Assembly: GCA_003117195.1 (NCBI GenBank)
Contig: BDSI01000142.1
Location: forward strand, 62,001 to 126,000
Source: Eudorina sp. 2006-703-Eu-15
Taxonomy: Eukaryota; Chlorophyta; Chlorophyceae; Chlamydomonadales; Volvocaceae
Length of the DNA stretch: 64,000 bases
Reading direction: 5' to 3'
The notes under the pieces were generated by a model that was not told where the DNA came from, searched no databases, and saw only the letters and a program-made list of their open reading frames with translations. Positions 11,701 to 23,101 of the stretch are shown piece by piece; the stretch's first letter is position 1, and each line of letters starts with the position of its first letter. Made by a program: the position numbers and the translations under genes.

Positions 11701-14700
11701 CGGTGGCGACGGCGGTGGAGAAGGCGGTGGCGGCGGCGGAGAAGGCGGAGGCGGCGGCGGTGACGGCGGCGGAGAGGGTGGTGGCGGCGGCGGATCGGGC
11801 GGAGGCGGTGGTGGCGACGGCGGCGGAGAAGGCGGTGGCGGCGGCGGCGAGGGTGGGAGCGGCGGTGGTGAGGGAGGTGGAGAGGGTGGCAGCGGCGGCG
11901 GCGAGGGTGGCGGCGGCGGCGGTGGGGGAGGTGGAGAAGGTGGCGGCGGCGGCGGATCGGGCGGCGGCGGCGGCGGTGACGGCGGCGGAGAAGGCGGAGG
12001 TGGCGGTGGCGACGGCGGCGGAGAAGGCGGTGGCGGCGGCGGCGAGGGTGGCGGCGGTGGCGGTGAGGGAGGTGCTGGTGAGGGCGGCGGCGGATCGGGC
12101 GGAGGCGGCGGCGGTGACGGCGGCGGAGAGGGCGGTGGCGGCGGCGGATCGGGCGGAGGCGGTGGTGGCGACGGCGGCGGAGAAGGCGGTGGCGGCGGCG
12201 GCGAGGGTGGGAGCGGCGGTGGTGAGGGAGGTGGAGAGGGTGGCAGCGGCGGCGGCGAAGGTGGCGGCGGCGGCGGCGAGGGTGGCGGCGGCGGCGGTGA
12301 GGGAGGTGGAGAAGGTGGCGGCGGCGGCGGCGAGGGTGGCTGCGGCGGTGGTGAGGGAGGTGGAGAGGGCGGTGGCGGCGGCGGCGAGGGTGGCGGCGGC
12401 GGTGGTGAGGGAGGTGGAGAGGGTGGTGGCGGCGGCGGCGAGGGTGGCTGCGGCGGTGGTGAGGGAGGTGGAGAGGGCGGCGGCGGCGGCGGCGGCGGTG
12501 AGGGCGGTGGATGTGGCGGCAAGGGTGGCGGCGAGGGTGGTTGCGACGGTGGGGGCGGCGGCGGCGAGGGTGGCGGCGGCGGCGGCGGTGAGGGTGGCGG
12601 TGGCGGAGGCGATGGCGGTGGTGACGGCGGTGGCGGCGACGGCGGAGGCGGAGGCGGCGACGGAGGGCGAGGCGGTGATGGTGGAGGGGACGGCGGCGAG
12701 GGCGGTGACGGCGGCGGCGGCAGCGTGCAATTGTCCTGGCAGCCGTCGCCGTCCAGAATGTTGCCGTCATCGCACTGCTCCCCCGGGTCCACCACCCCGT
12801 CACCGCACCGCCAGCAGTCCGGGTCCCCCTTGTCGATCAGATTATCGCCGTCGTTGTCGACACCGTCGTAGCAGTTCTCGGCGGTCAGGATGGCGCGCAC
12901 GTTGCACAGGACTGAAGCCATTGCAGGTGGGTTTCCCGAGACAATGTGATCAGATGGCGAATTGGCCATGCTGGCCAGCAAGCCAGCAAGTAGGCGAAAT
13001 GCCAAACACGCATGCCCGAACGCCAAAACAACAAACAAACAGCAGAAATCTGGATATAATACTCGTTCGCCGCCGCGCCAGCGACTAACGGGCGGGGCTC
13101 CGAGGCGCAGCGAGCCCCGCACACCGCTTCCGTTCCGCCGCACCAAGCAAGCCGCAGCATCAACCACCCAATCAACGGCGCCTCCGCCCCTCTGCCCCGA
13201 AAACCCAAATCGCCAGACGGGACGAGCCCGCAGCTAGACCTCCTCTCCCCCCGGGGGCCCCTAAGAAACGATAATGCGCGCCGCCTGCTACGCCAGCCAG
13301 CCACTCACTTGACGCTTTGCAGTTCTGGGAGGGCCCAGACCTGACGGGGCAGGCGCTGATGCGCCAGGCCACCACCCGCAGCCCCGCCCAGTCCACCGGG
13401 CCGGTGAAGTGGAAGTGGAACGAGTCGTGGTCCAGGTTGCTGCGGGTAGGGTAGGGTGGGGTGGGGCCATGGGAGGGGGGGGCATGGGAGGGGGGAGCAT
13501 GGGAGGGGGGGAGGCATGTGCCAGCCAGATTGCTGCCTACGAATGAATGCCCATCCCTAATCCTTTCATCGAGTGAGGGACATGCACCTGCTTGGGCCGC
13601 CCCACATGCAGCGCCAAATTGGTGGTGTGGCCTCGGCGTTGGCCGCACCGACCGCCCCCGCTTCCGGGTATGTATGCCCCACACACGCGGCCAAAGCCCC
13701 CGCTTCCGGGTATGTATGCCCCACACACGCGGCCAACGCCCCCGCTTCCGGGTATGTATGCCCCACACACGCGGCCAACGCCCCGCTTCCGGGTATGTAT
13801 GCCCCACACACGCGGCCAACGCCCGCTTCCGGGTATGTATGCCCCACACACGCGGCCAACGCCCCCGCTTCCGGGTATGTATGCCCCACACACGCGGCCA
13901 ACGCCCCGCTTCCGGGTATGTATGCCCCACACACGCGGCCAACGCCCCGCGCCCCACACACGCGGCCAACGCCCCCGCTTCCGGTATGTATGCCCACACA
14001 CGCGGCCAACGCCCCCGCTTCCGGGTATGTATGCCCCACACACGCGGCCAACGCCCCCGCTTCCGGGTATGTATGCCCCACACACGCGGCCAACGCCCCC
14101 GCTTCCGGGTATGTATGCCCCACACACGCGGCCAACGCCCCCGCTTCCGGGTATGTATGCCCCACACACGCGGCCAACGCCCCCGCTTCCGGGTATGTAT
14201 GCCCCACACACGCGGCCAACGCCCCCGCTTCCGGGTATGTATGCCCCACACACGCGGCCAACGCCCCCGCTTCCGGGTATGTATGCCCCACACACGCGGC
14301 CAACGCCCCCGCTTCCGGGTATGTATGCCCCACACACGCGGCCAACGCCCCCGCTTCCGGGTATGTATGCCCCACACACGCGGCCAACGCCCCCGCTTCC
14401 GGGTATGTATGCCCCACACACGCGGCCAACGCCCCCGCTTCCGGGTATGTATGCCCCACACACGCGGCCAACGCCCCCGCTTCCGGGTATGTATGCCCCA
14501 CGGCTGCCTCCCTCATTGTTGGGACAGGACTGCCGGACTGCCCCCATCATTCCCATAATTATCGTCGGAATCCATGGCGTTGTCGGCAATGCGGTTGAGC
14601 CGGGAACCCAATACCCGCCCCCCACCGACCTAGATGTACAACCTTACCCTCCAACCTAACCCTCCAATCTGATCCCCCAAACTAATCCGCCAACCTAAAC

Positions 14701-17700
14701 CTAAACGTGTATTTCCATGGTTGACGCCCGTACATGTAGCCGTACAGCTGCCACATCAGCAGTTGCATGTCGCCGCACTATTGCCTCCCCGCCTGCGCAT
14801 TCGGAGAAGACGGACATGGCACGACCCCGGAACCCCCGAAACCCAAAACTTCAACCAACACACTGCCCCACGCATTGTTGTGTTCTGTTGTGGTTGCGGT
14901 CTTTCCGGCTTACTCCTATTGTAAGTACTCCTATTGTAAGTACTCCTATTGTAAGTCTCTGATATAACTGCAATCGATCGGCCAAATTTATTCTTCGCCG
15001 AACCAGGACACCCACCTCGAGCTGCACCCGGGGCAGTAGACGGCCATCTCCTTGGCCACGCTGACGTTCATGTAGGAGGCGGTTACGGTGGTCAGGGGGG
15101 TGGGCATCCAGCTGTACGGGGAGGTGAGCTGGTTGTGAGCCAGGGCAATCACGGACCCGCCTGCAGCAGGGCGGTGCGTGGTGCGTGGAGGACAGGCGGG
15201 GGGGGGGGGCAAGCGGGAGGTGTGGTTTCGGAGCGTCGTGAAGAATGGGAATGATGGTTGGTAGAATGCGACGGCGTAAATTCAAATAAAGCCGTCCTGG
15301 TAGTCCCTATATAGATGTATGCGACCCAGTTATAGGTAGGATGCGATATGTACGGACGACAAAACTGTGAAGGCGAGGGTCAGCAGGAAATGCTCTTCAT
15401 GCGTTTTGCGTGCGAGATTCACAGAGTGAACAACAAACCACCGATCGCTCGTGCATTTTAATGCATGTGCCGGTACTCATCCGTACACCTTACGTACCTG
15501 GGCCCACCCAACCGCGCGCTACCATGCATCGGAACGAAATATGATTTCAGCAAAAACGGACGCACCCCGCACGTTGACGTAGCTGATAATCTTATCCTTG
15601 ATGGCCGTCAGCGCATCGTTCAGCGCGTCGGTGATCCCGCCCCTCGTATTGGTCCCGTCGGACGGCATGTACAGCAGCTTGTACGCGGAGATGTTGGTGG
15701 AGGGCACGGCGGCGGCCGAGGTGACGTAGGTGATGACGGAGGTGTTCAAACCCGCCGCCGTCACCCACCCCTCGAACGACGTGCGCGCGAGCTGCGGCGG
15801 CGGGCGTGGGTAGATGCCGTACATGCAAGCTTAAAAGCCGAACACGCACGGGAGCCAAGAAGCCGTGCGTGGTGCGGTACAGCGGAGGACGACGTGCACG
15901 TGCACGATGCACGGGGAATAATGGGTTCCGATCCCCCGGATCCCCGCCAGTGCGTGGATGCGCTGGCCTGTCCTGCCCTGCTGTGTAGCCCGTGGTTCAG
16001 AGCCCACCGGGGCTCAGGCGGTGGGCCGGGGCCGGGGCCCGCCGGACAGGGGGGAGGGGGGAGGGGGAGAAGAAAAACAGCCCAGACATACACACCCAGC
16101 CCCCCGGGGGGGGAGGTAGGGGTGTTCCACTCGGGTGCCCACCTCCCGTGCCTCATGCCCTTTGCGCCATACATGGGCTGTGTGCTGGTGTTTTTGCTGG
16201 TTTCTGAGCGCGTATCACTCGGGGAATATATGTCGCTCGCTCACAACTGCCTCGGCCCCCTCCCTTGACCGAGCCGAGTCGCGTCCCCTCCCTTGACCGA
16301 CCCGAGTCGCGTCCCCTCCCTGGACCGACCCGAGACGCGTCCATGGTTGACTACACTCTTGTGTGGCCTCATCGGGGGTGAAAGTCACGTCCGCCAAAAA
16401 GATTAAAACTACTCAAAACCCCACCTAAAACCTGTTGGAAACCCATGCAACCCGTACGGGTCTCACTTGTTCACCCTGACACCAAACCCACTCACCCAGA
16501 CACGCACCCACTCACCCGGAAATCCACCCCCTAACCCAGACACCAAACCCACTCGCCCAGACACTATACCCACTCACCGATCCCGCTGAGAAGCTGCCCA
16601 CCGCCAGGATGCCGCTTGCGTCCGCCGGCGCCGCGTCCACCGCCCTCCGGATGAGCTCCGGGTACAGCCCGCCGCAGCTGGTACCCTGGCAGTGACCCTG
16701 CGTAGGTGGTTGGTTGGTTGGTTGGTTGGTTGGTTGGTTGGTTGGGTGGGTGGGTGGGTGGGTGGGTGGGTGGGTGGGTGGGTGGGTGGGTGGGTGGGTG
16801 GGTGGGTGGGTGGGTGGGTGAGCAGGTAGGTAGGTAGGTAGGTAGGTAAGTAGGTGGGTAGGTAGGTAGTTAGCTAGTTAGGTAGGTAGGTAGGTAGGTA
16901 GGTAGGTAGGTAAGTGGGTGGGTAGGTAGGTAGGTAGGTAGGTAGGTAGGTAGGTAGGTAGGTAGGTAGGTAGGTAGGTAGGTAGGTAGGTAGGTAGGTA
17001 GGTAGGTAGGTAGGTAGGTAGGTAGGTAGTGTTGGGTAGGGAGGTAGGTGGGTGCAATGGCAGTGACCCTGCGCGCGCACATACGAGGGCAATCGCGAGA
17101 CTACTATTAAGGGGGCCCAAACTGCAGGGGCTGGGGTCTGGGGGCTCCGTCCGCGGGAAAGGGATGCATCGATGTGTCGTTCCCTCCGCCCGGCCGCCAA
17201 CTGGGAGCTGCACGCCTTCTCTCAAAGGTGCAACCTCCGGCCGATCGAGCATGTGTGGACGGACCTGCCTTCCGGGTCCGTCATTTAGACGTCCGGGGGT
17301 TCAGCGCCGGGAGGCGGTCCACAGACACGTCAACCCGTGAATCGATCTGTCGTTCGGCGGTAGATGGCACGCTCCCGTTCTACCTACCACTCCCGTTCTA
17401 TCTACCACGCCCGTTCCCCATCTACCACACCCGTTCTATCTACCGCAACCCTGTGCTTTTCTCTAAAATTGCCCATCAAAAATAACCAGAAACCGGCAAC
17501 CGCAGTGCGTTGCCTGACGCAACTAACCCCTTTTCACCCCTCCGAGTGGATGTCACACCCCTGTGCATGGCTACTGTCCCGCTGCCCGTCCAGGACCTGA
17601 GTGGCGGATATGAATGAGCCAAGTTACAGGGGACCTTCGGGGGCCAGGGGTGAGCAGGAACACCAAACCCAAGAACGAACAACGGCCCGCCCGGCCCGGG

Positions 17701-18162
17701 AGGCCATCGGTGCTCTCCGCATATATATATATAGCTGTCCACGCCGCTTGTCCACACCCTCGGATGATAGACCAAGGCAGGCCGCCTGATCTATCTCCGC
17801 CACGTGGCAGGCGCGGCGGCGGCCTGGCAGCATCTGCGGCGGCGGCCTGGCTGGCATCTGCGGCGGCGGCCGGGCAGGTACGGCAGCCTGGCGCGCACGC
17901 CTTCCGTGCAGCGCGCCCGCCGCTTCCTACGGTCAACATTCGCATTCGAAGCCGACCCACGCACCACGTCGTCGGCGTCATCGCCGCTGATGCACACGAA
18001 GCCGCCCGACACCAGGACGGGCGGCAGGAGAACCGCAAGCAGGCACGCCGCCGAGAACGCCGACACCCGTGCCCGGCTGCTGTGGTCACGTGAGCCGCTG
18101 AAGCCGCCTGGAGGTTGCCGCTGGCTGCATGTTCGGGCGACGCCGCGTCGGGCCCGCGGCAT
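1..18162 (-). CDS. PH1: giant modular secreted Pro-rich/Cys-rich protein (3' end beyond window)
   Basis: Spliced model, minus strand, exons listed 5' to 3': 17965-18162, 16578-16697, 15566-15791, 15016-15160, 13309-13439, 10660-12911, 10277-10396, 9848-10073, 9321-9465, 8387-8517, 7450-7898, 6944-7063, 6346-6571, 5854-5998, 5303-5433, <1-5134. All junctions are GT-AG and the phases close at each one (0,0,1,2,1, repeated). Exon 1 starts at the first in-frame ATG and holds a hydrophobic run ([19 protein letters not shown]), a likely signal peptide after a long basic n-region, followed by [12 protein letters not shown]. Three ~207-residue globular modules follow (motifs [62 protein letters not shown]). 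Each is followed by a Cys-rich segment ([30 protein letters not shown]) and a SPPPPP tract. DUF4215-like and MopE-like motifs are recognisable. The globular family is not one I can name. An extracellular-matrix or wall role is inferred from the signal peptide and the Pro-rich tracts. The apparent stops after CADCNA (about 5850) and elsewhere fall inside introns. Confidence 0.8.
2461..5134 (-). other. PH1 exon 16: third Cys-rich segment and Ser/Pro-rich stalk
   Basis: The exon opens with [16 protein letters not shown], then an acidic DxDxDG-like loop ([16 protein letters not shown], MopE-like) and [16 protein letters not shown], which fits the Cys-rich DUF4215/myxo-disulfide pattern. It then runs into mixed Pro-rich sequence, a 33-bp repeat block (3190-4610), Arg/Pro-rich ([12 protein letters not shown]) and aperiodic PPPPS sequence. 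The frame was followed without a stop from 5134 to the repeat at 2460. Such tracts are typical substrates for prolyl hydroxylation and arabinosylation in algal wall proteins (family knowledge, not shown here). Confidence 0.75.
3190..4610 (-). repeat. 33-bp coding tandem repeat, ([11 protein letters not shown])n
   Basis: Roughly 40 units of 33 bp encode [11 protein letters not shown] / [11 protein letters not shown] on the minus strand. The plus-strand shadow is a Gly/Asp-rich ORF (DRAGVDGG repeats). A few units are shorter or longer by multiples of three, so the frame holds. Confidence 0.85.
5750..5785 (+). repeat. (CAG)n microsatellite in PH1 intron 14
   Basis: An uninterrupted run of about 11 CAG/AGC units lies just upstream on the plus strand of the telomere-like motif. 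Confidence 0.9.
5820..5845 (+). repeat. Interstitial telomere-like (CCCTAAA)3
   Basis: Three copies of CCCTAAA (TTTAGGG on the other strand) lie in PH1 intron 14, immediately 3' of the exon 14 donor. This is plant-type telomere sequence. Eight-base TTTTAGGG is the form usually quoted for Chlamydomonas. Confidence 0.75.
6117..6197 (-). mobile_element. 81-bp solo-LTR-like element, copy 1 (PH1 intron 13)
   Basis: Ends TGTA...TACA with short terminal inverted repeats. It is flanked by the 5-bp direct repeat CACTG (6112-6116 and 6198-6202). Near-identical copies lie at 38637-38717 and 54541-54622. The TG...CA ends, 5-bp target duplication and 81-bp length fit a very small (TRIM/SMART-like) solo LTR. 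A MITE is the alternative. Confidence 0.6.
8195..8350. other. Left breakpoint of the tandem duplication (PH1 intron 10)
   Basis: From about 8195 rightwards the sequence is repeated starting at 43064, directly after the RLK1 3' end. Shared text includes cgacacatcgacac (adjusted for single changes) and ccattcatcatctatctg. To the left of 8195 there is no counterpart at 43063. Confidence 0.7.
8945..9033 (+). other. tRNA-related (SINE-like) sequence with A- and B-box-like motifs
   Basis: ggcgtttaatagc resembles an A box and ggttcgaatcc matches the Pol III B box, 40-odd bases apart. A possible anticodon hairpin (ctgg...ccag) lies between them. The T stem does not pair properly, so this is a degenerate tRNA or tRNA-derived repeat rather than a working tRNA. 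The duplicate lies at 43536-43623. Confidence 0.3.
10400..10561 (+). repeat. (TAGG)n/(TGGG)n microsatellite in PH1 intron 6
   Basis: Degenerate GTAGG/GTGGG tetranucleotide tract directly upstream (gene sense) of exon 7. Confidence 0.85.
10660..12911 (-). other. PH1 exon 6: Cys-rich segment and ~680-residue Pro-rich stalk
   Basis: A single 2,252-nt exon of 751 codons. It opens [13 protein letters not shown], followed by the MopE-like acidic loop and the DUF4215-like [16 protein letters not shown]...C. Next come SPPPPPSPP repeats with periodic DPPPP and SPAPPSP, three [13 protein letters not shown] units (about 10800-10910), and finally [14 protein letters not shown], which restarts the globular module. 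Long GGC-rich plus-strand ORFs here are antisense shadows. Confidence 0.8.
13657..14501 (+). repeat. 42-bp minisatellite, ~20 units, PH1 intron 4
   Basis: Unit core ccgggtatgtatgcc plus acacacgcggccaacg. Most units are 42 bp, with a few 1-base or partial-unit losses near 13790-13985. It creates spurious ORFs on both strands. There is no counterpart in the second copy of the locus, where this interval is deleted. Confidence 0.95.
16702..17052 (+). repeat. (TTGG)n-(TGGG)n-(TAGG)n compound microsatellite, PH1 intron 1
   Basis: Three successive tetranucleotide blocks cover about 350 bp, just upstream (gene sense) of exon 2. The equivalent site in PH2 (about 45583-45640) lacks it. Confidence 0.95.
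17380..17445 (+). repeat. 18-bp tandem repeat (ttctatctaccac) in PH1 intron 1
   Basis: Four to five imperfect units of cgttctatctaccac. The paralogous tract at 45965-46055 has about five. Confidence 0.7.
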
Positions 18163-20124
18163 TTCCTCGCAGGCCCAGAGACCTGCAAGCACCGCCAGGC
18201 GCGGGCCAGTCCAGCGAGCCAGGACGGCGCCACGCGACCAGCATAGCTTGCTCAAGCTCGTTCGAACAAAGAATGTCACGTGAATTTATGTAGTCTTCGT
18301 GGGGTTGAGGGTAATGTCTGCCTGGCATAGAGCAAAGTACCTTAGGCAGACCAGGTCAGACTCCTGACACGTGGCCAAGTCCGCCCAAGCTTTCCATATC
18401 GGTTCAATAAATTAGCCTATTGTGAGACAAGCCAAATGCACAGAGGCAACACAGACTACGGTGACTCTGCGCGAACCCGGAACGCCACCTTTTTTTGGCG
18501 AGCTATGACCAAAGATACGCGGAGGTAGATTTGCAAGGAATGATGTGATAAAAAGTTTTAAAATAGCATAGCATGATTTGATATTATGCAATCATCAACC
18601 CCGCATTGTTGCATTACTCCTTAAGATGAAGGCCGTACGGAATAGTCACCTTCAGATGGCGAAGGAGCTGAGCACCATAGACTAATCATGCATGTTTGCT
18701 GCATTGAAGTACTCCGACTTCAGTATCATATGTGTTCCGGACGTAGGGAGCATGCCAACAATTTGACTTCGGTTGAAGTTGGACTGTTTAACAGCGGTCA
18801 TTTTCGAGCAAGTTACAACTTACTGAAAGAGAAATAACATACATAAGTATTTCTAACTGTCTAGGATTACGTGAAGGAATTGGTTGCTGAGTTGCACTGT
18901 CGCTTTACCACTTACCCGGCAACGCGGAAACGTCTGCATTTAACTGACCACATCGGATGCAATAAAGGATCACGAGCTACATATAAAATCATCTGTTAGC
19001 CATGGCTAACGCATTACTAAACGCTCAGTCATGCGATACAACGAACGCGAGATAGAATTGAGGACAACGGTAGGCGTTCTCAGATTTTGGATATAGCCGA
19101 TACAATCTGGAAGCTCGGTACTGTGCGCGGTACTGTGATATTGGCGGCAGTACATGGCAGTACCTGGGTTTGATAAAGCACCTTCCCGGACAAGATTGGA
19201 CGAGCGAGTACTGCATGTAGTGACTGTACCGCTCACCCTATACGGGCGTCGTGACGACGCAATTTCACGAAGCGAGCAGATCTGAAACTGAAACTAGGTG
19301 ATAGGTGACTTGTTGTATAATATCAGTCTGAATGCAATTGCAATGTTTATATATCATATGTTTGTGCCGTTCGTTGAGCTGGTTTCTAAACACGCCTTTG
19401 TAGCCATATCATGTTGCAAGGTGCAACAATTTATATTTCTATTTTCTAATGCCTCAATGAGTGCACTCCCTTACCTAACGACCGTCGTGCTTTTCAATTT
19501 GGTTCGGTCCGTTCGTACCGTAGCCATCCTGCAAAACCCTAACATGAACCATTTGATTAATCTTGACTGATTATTCATGAAACTGAATCGTGGGGCATGC
19601 CGCCGTCTGCTTCGTTCTACGGTACGGTGCGTGATGTGCAAGAGATGCATTTCGCATTAGTATGAGGCAATCAAAAGTTGCAAGTAAGTAACCATACTAT
19701 AATCGAGGGCTTAAAGAAAGGTAGATAGGCTCCGTCCATTGACCGTTTATTTGTTTTAGATTTGGAAACACGCTGCTGTAAAGTATGGCGTGTGCCGGCG
19801 CTTGACGACCTCCCTTACTGAATACTGATGACGAAGATACAAGTAAGCTTGATCAAGCAAGCTTCATTCATGCATTAGACCGGCTGAGACACTTCTGGTC
19901 AAGTACAGTCGCGCTCGGATCTCTATTGTTTTGCCTGTTCGGAGAATTCCGCCGTATCCCTCCACAACCCCGCCCCACGATTACCACGATCCACCAAGAT
20001 TGTTTAGCTTATTCATCTATCACGCATCCTGTCCACATTCACCATCATCTTGTCCAAATACGTCATCCTGTTTAGATTCGTCATCCTAGCCGTGCCGCCC
20101 CGCCCCGGCCTGTACCGTACCTGA

Positions 20125-20877
20125 GAGTACAGGCGGCGGACTGTGACCTGGTGGCACGTAATCCTCTGTGTCGAGCTCCATCCGTCAAAGATAATCGCTA
20201 TGACCGCTGCCTGCAAGTCCCAGCCGGCCCACGTCACTCGCTCGAGGCGCCAGTCCCAAGGGTGCTTATGGTAGGACTCTGGCTGATCGAGCTGCCACAG
20301 TAGCATACCCAAATTCCCGATAAAAGACGCCTGGCCGGGTTTAAGGTACACGTCCAGCACCTTGTACGTAGGGTATTGCATGCACCGAGCAGCCCGAGCA
20401 GCTCATTCTGCAACAGCTCGTCAGCGAACGACATGCGCCAGAACTACAGCAGAGAACATTTTCGAGTTGAACCGACACCGATCAATAAGAAGCTCGACCC
20501 ATCTTGCAGGCAAATGCGCCGTAAGGGCCTCACAAATGGGGTTTGGGGTCGCGGCCGGTGCGTGTAATGCCATGAGCCGCTCCAGCAGCCGATACGTACG
20601 GCTTACATGTGGCCCAGATCATGGTGGCGGATACCCTGAGCGCGCTCAGGACCGGCCGGCAGGTTGGCGGCTAGATTGTGCGCATGTAGGGGCCCCGCGG
20701 CGCTCCTAAATGCATGAACCATTATAATTTTATATGCACTACTATCGCTTCAATGTGGTGGGACGCCCGGTTACGTGCTGAGCTGGGAGCCGAGTCCTGA
20801 GCGCGCTCAGGACCGGCGGGCCGGCGATAATTCCTTAGCACGCTCAGGACCGGCGCGCCGGCGTGCCCCCTTACTGA
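20125..20877. mobile_element. ~753-bp insertion present only in copy 1
   Basis: The flanks (cgtacctga / actgagtcatgcat) are contiguous in the second copy at about 48784, so this segment is inserted (or lost there). It is flanked by a possible CTGA direct repeat. It holds a minus-strand ORF (MQYPTYKVLDVYLKPGQ..., 20013-20381) without a recognised family. Its right part has three copies of gcgctcaggaccggc near 20640, 20800 and 20845, each next to a short palindrome. Confidence 0.5.
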
Positions 20878-21005
20878 GTCATGCATGTAGGATGCGCAAG
20901 CAAGCAAGCAAATGAAAGCGTCACCGATGTTTGTAGATCTACCTGCGAGCCTGGTCACCTGCCGCAAATCATTCAAGCAAGTCGTCACCTGTTAATGACG
21001 CGTCA

Positions 21006-21150
<145 letters not shown>

Positions 21151-21949
21151 CACGCACGCAGCAGGTCCGACCAGCAGACATACACCAGCATACGGCGGGA
21201 GAGGGTGTTGTTCTCCATCCGCGGTCTGCTGGTCGGTCGGACCTGCTGCTGCGCTGTGTGACCCGATGACGGTCCTGCTGATGAGCAGTTTCTGCCGTGC
21301 ATATCATGCTGCTCGCTCGGCTGTTTGATAACGAACCTTGTTATGGTTATTTTCTTACTTAGAGGTCGATAGATGCAAGCGAGGCGCCCTGCTTACTTGC
21401 TGTCGGTGTTGATAAATGCGGGCGTGGCCCGTGCCTTGCCTGTACATGGAGGGTTGGAGGTTCGAGCTCGCTCGTATGCATCAAGTGGCCACGCACTGTA
21501 TGTACGGCCGGTGCCTGTGCATCCAGCAGCACAGGGGATCGCGTTAGGCTACCTCTAGTCAATAACCACGCACGACCGCACGCCCGTATTTTGCACTCGC
21601 TGACGCACGAGGCCAACGTCCCGCCGGGAGTTCATTCCGGAGCGAGCCATTCATTATTTCTCCATCAGGCATATACGTACGTAGTTATGTGGCCACGCTA
21701 CGTACGTACACATGTATGCTGCAGCGGTTGAGCCATGGCCCACCCTCACTGCCTACATACGCTGCCTGGATAAGATGGACACGCGGATGGCCTAACCGCG
21801 CATTCGATCTAGTGGATCAGTTTGATTCATCCGTCGTCGGAGGCTCTATAATAGATGATTCCATCTATTCCATCCCGCGCGCACGAATGTCCCCGCCCGC
21901 TTACTTGGTGTACATACGTGCGGCAACGCGCTGTTAAGAGATAGATCAA

Positions 21950-22985
21950 GCAATCCACAGAAGAAATATGAAGCCACCTCCTGCAGCTGCAGCTGTGTCG
22001 CCAGTCGGACCGTCAGGCCACTAAGCTTGACAGTCAGCGAGTTGGCTAGCCGCCACCCCATCCGGTCCACAGTGCGCCGACGGGTCCCTTCCTCGGACTC
22101 CAGGTTCCCCGCCCGCTCGGGGTGGTCCAACACAGCTGTTGCAGCTCCCCGCCGCAAGGGTTCGTTCTGCGGGTTTATTTATTTTTCTCAATTTCATCCC
22201 CGCCACTCCTCGCTGATGTCGGCGATTAGGCGGTGGATGGCCGTCAGGGTCGGCCCTCGCCTGAAGGTCGTGGCCTCATGTGGCGCCAGGTGGTCGCGGA
22301 CCCACGCGTCCCATCCAGCACCGGCTGCGGGTGCCTCGCCGGCTGCACGCGAGACCCGCACTGCGTCCCCTACTGTTCGAAGCTTCCCGCAGGCTGCCAG
22401 TCGTGTGTGCCGCCTCTCCAGGCCGGGCCACGTTGACGGTTCCGCGGTGTCCCGCGTCTCCGCCGGCGTGAAGTCCGGGTCCGTGTCGCCTGTGCGGTCC
22501 TCCATGCCATCTTCCGCAGGCCCCGGAGTGTTCGTTGTTGGGTAGGAGTGGGTCTCCCCACAAGGGGATGTTGAAGCACCAGTCGCCGGCCACCGGGAGT
22601 GGGGATGTGTCCACGTCTTGCACCGGCGGGAGGCGGCTGAGGGCCCCCATCCATGATTCTGCGGATGTCCTGGGGCAGCGATGCCAGTCCAGGCAGCGTG
22701 TCCGCGCTGTCTGGTGGGCCTGCCGTCAGTACTGAGTTGGGGCTAAGATTCGGGTGGTGGTGTCGAAGGTAGGTGGCTGTCACCTGCGCCCACGGGTGGC
22801 CGCGAGCCCCCGGCGGTTGGCCCACCGACCGGGCCAGGCATGTCGCCCACACAGCCTCCCGCGCGTAGCAATGGGCTTTGAGCGGCAAGAGGCCGAAACC
22901 GCCCGTGGGACCACAAGGGTGCCGTGCACCCGGGGCCTCTAGCCCCATCTAAAACGCGCCACGAGGTCAGGCACCAAGCCAGCCT
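21950..22985 (-). mobile_element. 5'-truncated, frameshifted L1-type LINE fragment
   Basis: Read on the minus strand, three frames in turn give the C-terminal part of an algal L1-like polyprotein: QAGLVPDLVARFRWG, GGFGLLPLKAHCYAREAVWA, HPWAQVTATYLR, WCFNIPLWGDPLLPNN, then AAGAGWDAWVRDHLAP. These match the post-RT region of algal non-LTR elements as I know them. The interval has no counterpart in the second copy, which has a short (GT)n tract instead. Exact ends are uncertain and no target duplication was found. Confidence 0.6.
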
Positions 22986-23101
22986 GCCACAATATGTCAC
23001 ACACAGCTTGGAAGTTGTTGAAACGCCCGAGCTTAATGAGCTTTTGGCCATTCGCCGACTAAGCTGCTTTCGTTGCAACAAGCCGAATCATGGTATGCAA
23101 A

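Noticed and set aside
10755..13088. 777-codon plus-strand Ala/Val-rich ORF
   Set aside because: Shadow of PH1 exon 6. GGC-rich repeats lack stops in all frames.
13657..14501. Regular direct repeats considered as a CRISPR array
   Set aside because: Units are contiguous without unique spacers, and the window is eukaryotic.
13461..14659. Several 300-plus-codon ORFs on both strands ([10 protein letters not shown] repeats)
   Set aside because: They come from the 42-bp minisatellite, whose length is a multiple of three, inside an intron.
19006..19570. Short ORFs in the AT-rich intergenic region
   Set aside because: The paralogous region (47700-48060) breaks the frames and no domain is visible.
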